DNA of 7,019 bases, from positions 1 to 7,019 of the forward strand of contig DATDGI010000024.1 in assembly GCA_036522155.1 (NCBI GenBank), given 5' to 3'. The notes under the pieces were generated by a model. The model searched no databases. It saw only the letters and a program-made list of their open reading frames with translations, and was not told the DNA's origin. The stretch comes from UBA9676 sp036522155. Its GTDB lineage: Bacteria > Actinomycetota > Actinomycetes > Streptosporangiales > Streptosporangiaceae. The number at the start of each line of letters is the position of its first letter. Position 1 is the stretch's first letter. Of the stretch, positions 6,311-7,019 are shown piece after piece. The position numbers were made by a program, and so were the translations under genes.

Positions 6311-7018
6311 CTACCCGGCGGGTGGGCCGTCGTCACTGGCGGCGGGCAGGCGCGAGCGCATCATCGCGGTGAACCGCCGCTGCGCGGGCCAGAGCGCGGC
6401 CGTCACCAGCAACCCGGCGGCTACCGCTATCGCCAGGCTCACCTCCGCTGCCAGGTACCGCCCGGCCAGCAGCGCGATGATGCTGAAGAACAGCGAGGCG
6501 AACACCCCGGAAAAGATCACGAACAGCCAGCCCAGGCGGGGTGACCTGAACAGCCTGGCCATCGGTATCCGCTGGCCGCCGCCCGATGCTGCCCGCGACG
6601 GGATGAGGAACAGCCCGGCCCACCCGGCGCAGGCGATCACCTCCGCCAGCCCCCACCACCGGCCGTAGTGCGCGTTCACCATCGCCCCGGCCAGCAGCGG
6701 GAACAGCGCCAGGATCACCCGGCCGGCCCGGACGCGCCGTCGTTCCCTGACCAGCAGGCGGTAGCCCTGCCAGCGGGGATCGTCGCCGGTCCGGGCTGTC
6801 ACCTGGTAACCGGCGAGGCCGGCCCGCAGCGCCTGCTCGGCCGTGGCCGCCTGCTGCTGGCCAGTGGCGTAGATGACGAACTCGACCGAGGTCAGCGTGG
6901 TGATCACCGCGGCCAGGGTGGCCCCGGGGGCGCTCTCACCGGTCACCGCCCCGGTCCCGGCCGCGGCGATCGCCGCCAGTTCGCTGACGGGCGGCAGCCT
7001 GGGCTGGCCGATGCTGTT
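6311..7018 (-). CDS. Four-helix membrane protein with small N-terminal domain, function unknown (5' end cut or uncertain)
   Basis: The minus-strand frame is open from the right window edge to TAG at 6311-6313, at least 235 residues. A GTG at 6946 could start a 211-aa protein, but the upstream codons stay open and protein-like (SIGQPRLPPVSELAA), so the true start may lie beyond the window. Numbering from that GTG, hydrophobic helices are seen at about 74-91, 97-116, 137-160 and 164-186, with Arg-rich stretches (68-76 and 189-199) flanking the helical region. Residues 20-67 look soluble, with a strand-helix-strand pattern (VEFVIYAT, AATAEQALRAGLAG, YQVTAR) reminiscent of RraB-like or other ferredoxin-like folds. 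That resemblance is only a suggestion. I recognise no named family. It converges on the SLOG-SLATT gene and so is not in its operon. Regulation cannot be judged because its upstream region is outside the window. Confidence 0.7.
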   Translation of the reverse strand, partial: NSIGQPRLPPVSELAAIAAAGTGAVTGESAPGATLAAVITTLTSVEFVIYATGQQQAATAEQALRAGLAGYQVTARTGDDPRWQGYRLLVRERRRVRAGRVILALFPLLAGAMVNAHYGRWWGLAEVIACAGWAGLFLIPSRAASGGGQRIPMARLFRSPRLGWLFVIFSGVFASLFFSIIALLAGRYLAAEVSLAIAVAAGLLVTAALWPAQRRFTAMMRSRLPAASDDGPPAG

Positions 7019-7019
7019 C

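Noticed and set aside
6183..6668. Plus-strand frame of 161 codons over the convergent gap
   Set aside because: It overlaps the membrane protein gene on the other strand, whose hydrophobic helices and codon bias are convincing; this product has neither.

Overview
The window is very GC-rich, its genes use almost only G/C-ending codons, and it carries a gene pair for 10-methyl-branched fatty acids together with a DUF4192 protein. This points to a chromosomal segment of an actinomycete (Streptosporangiales/Thermomonosporaceae-like or a relative). The genus cannot be fixed from the sequence alone. No transposase, integrase, tRNA, rRNA or CRISPR array was seen.

Layout: (1) 2-82, the last 26 codons of an unrecognised plus-strand gene. 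(2) 83-196, a regulatory gap with a perfect 18-bp GC palindrome and two facing DnaA-box-like sequences. (3) 197-1372, a complete DUF4192 protein gene containing two adjacent TTA codons. (4) 1373-1481, a gap with an inverted repeat and a weak sigma70-type promoter. (5) 1482-2876 and 2917-4197, an FAD-dependent reductase and a SAM-dependent methyltransferase of the bfaA/bfaB (also called tmsA/tmsB) type. Together these turn oleoyl chains of phospholipids into 10-methylstearoyl (tuberculostearoyl) chains. (6) 4226-6241, a 671-aa protein with an N-terminal SLOG-type nucleotide-binding domain and two C-terminal two-helix membrane modules resembling SLATT domains. It lies 28 bp behind the methyltransferase on the same strand. 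(7) 6242-6310, a convergent gap. (8) 6311 to the right edge on the minus strand, a four-helix membrane protein with a small cytoplasmic N-terminal domain, cut by the window end.

Genes 5 and 6 look like one transcription unit: the gaps are 40 and 28 bp, each start has a Shine-Dalgarno sequence, and no terminator lies between them. The first two genes remodel membrane acyl chains. The third is predicted to sense a nucleotide-type ligand and act in the membrane, as SLOG/SLATT proteins are proposed to do in conflict or stress systems. A link between membrane-lipid remodelling and a nucleotide-gated membrane effector is the most interesting hypothesis here, but it rests only on gene order and domain recognition.
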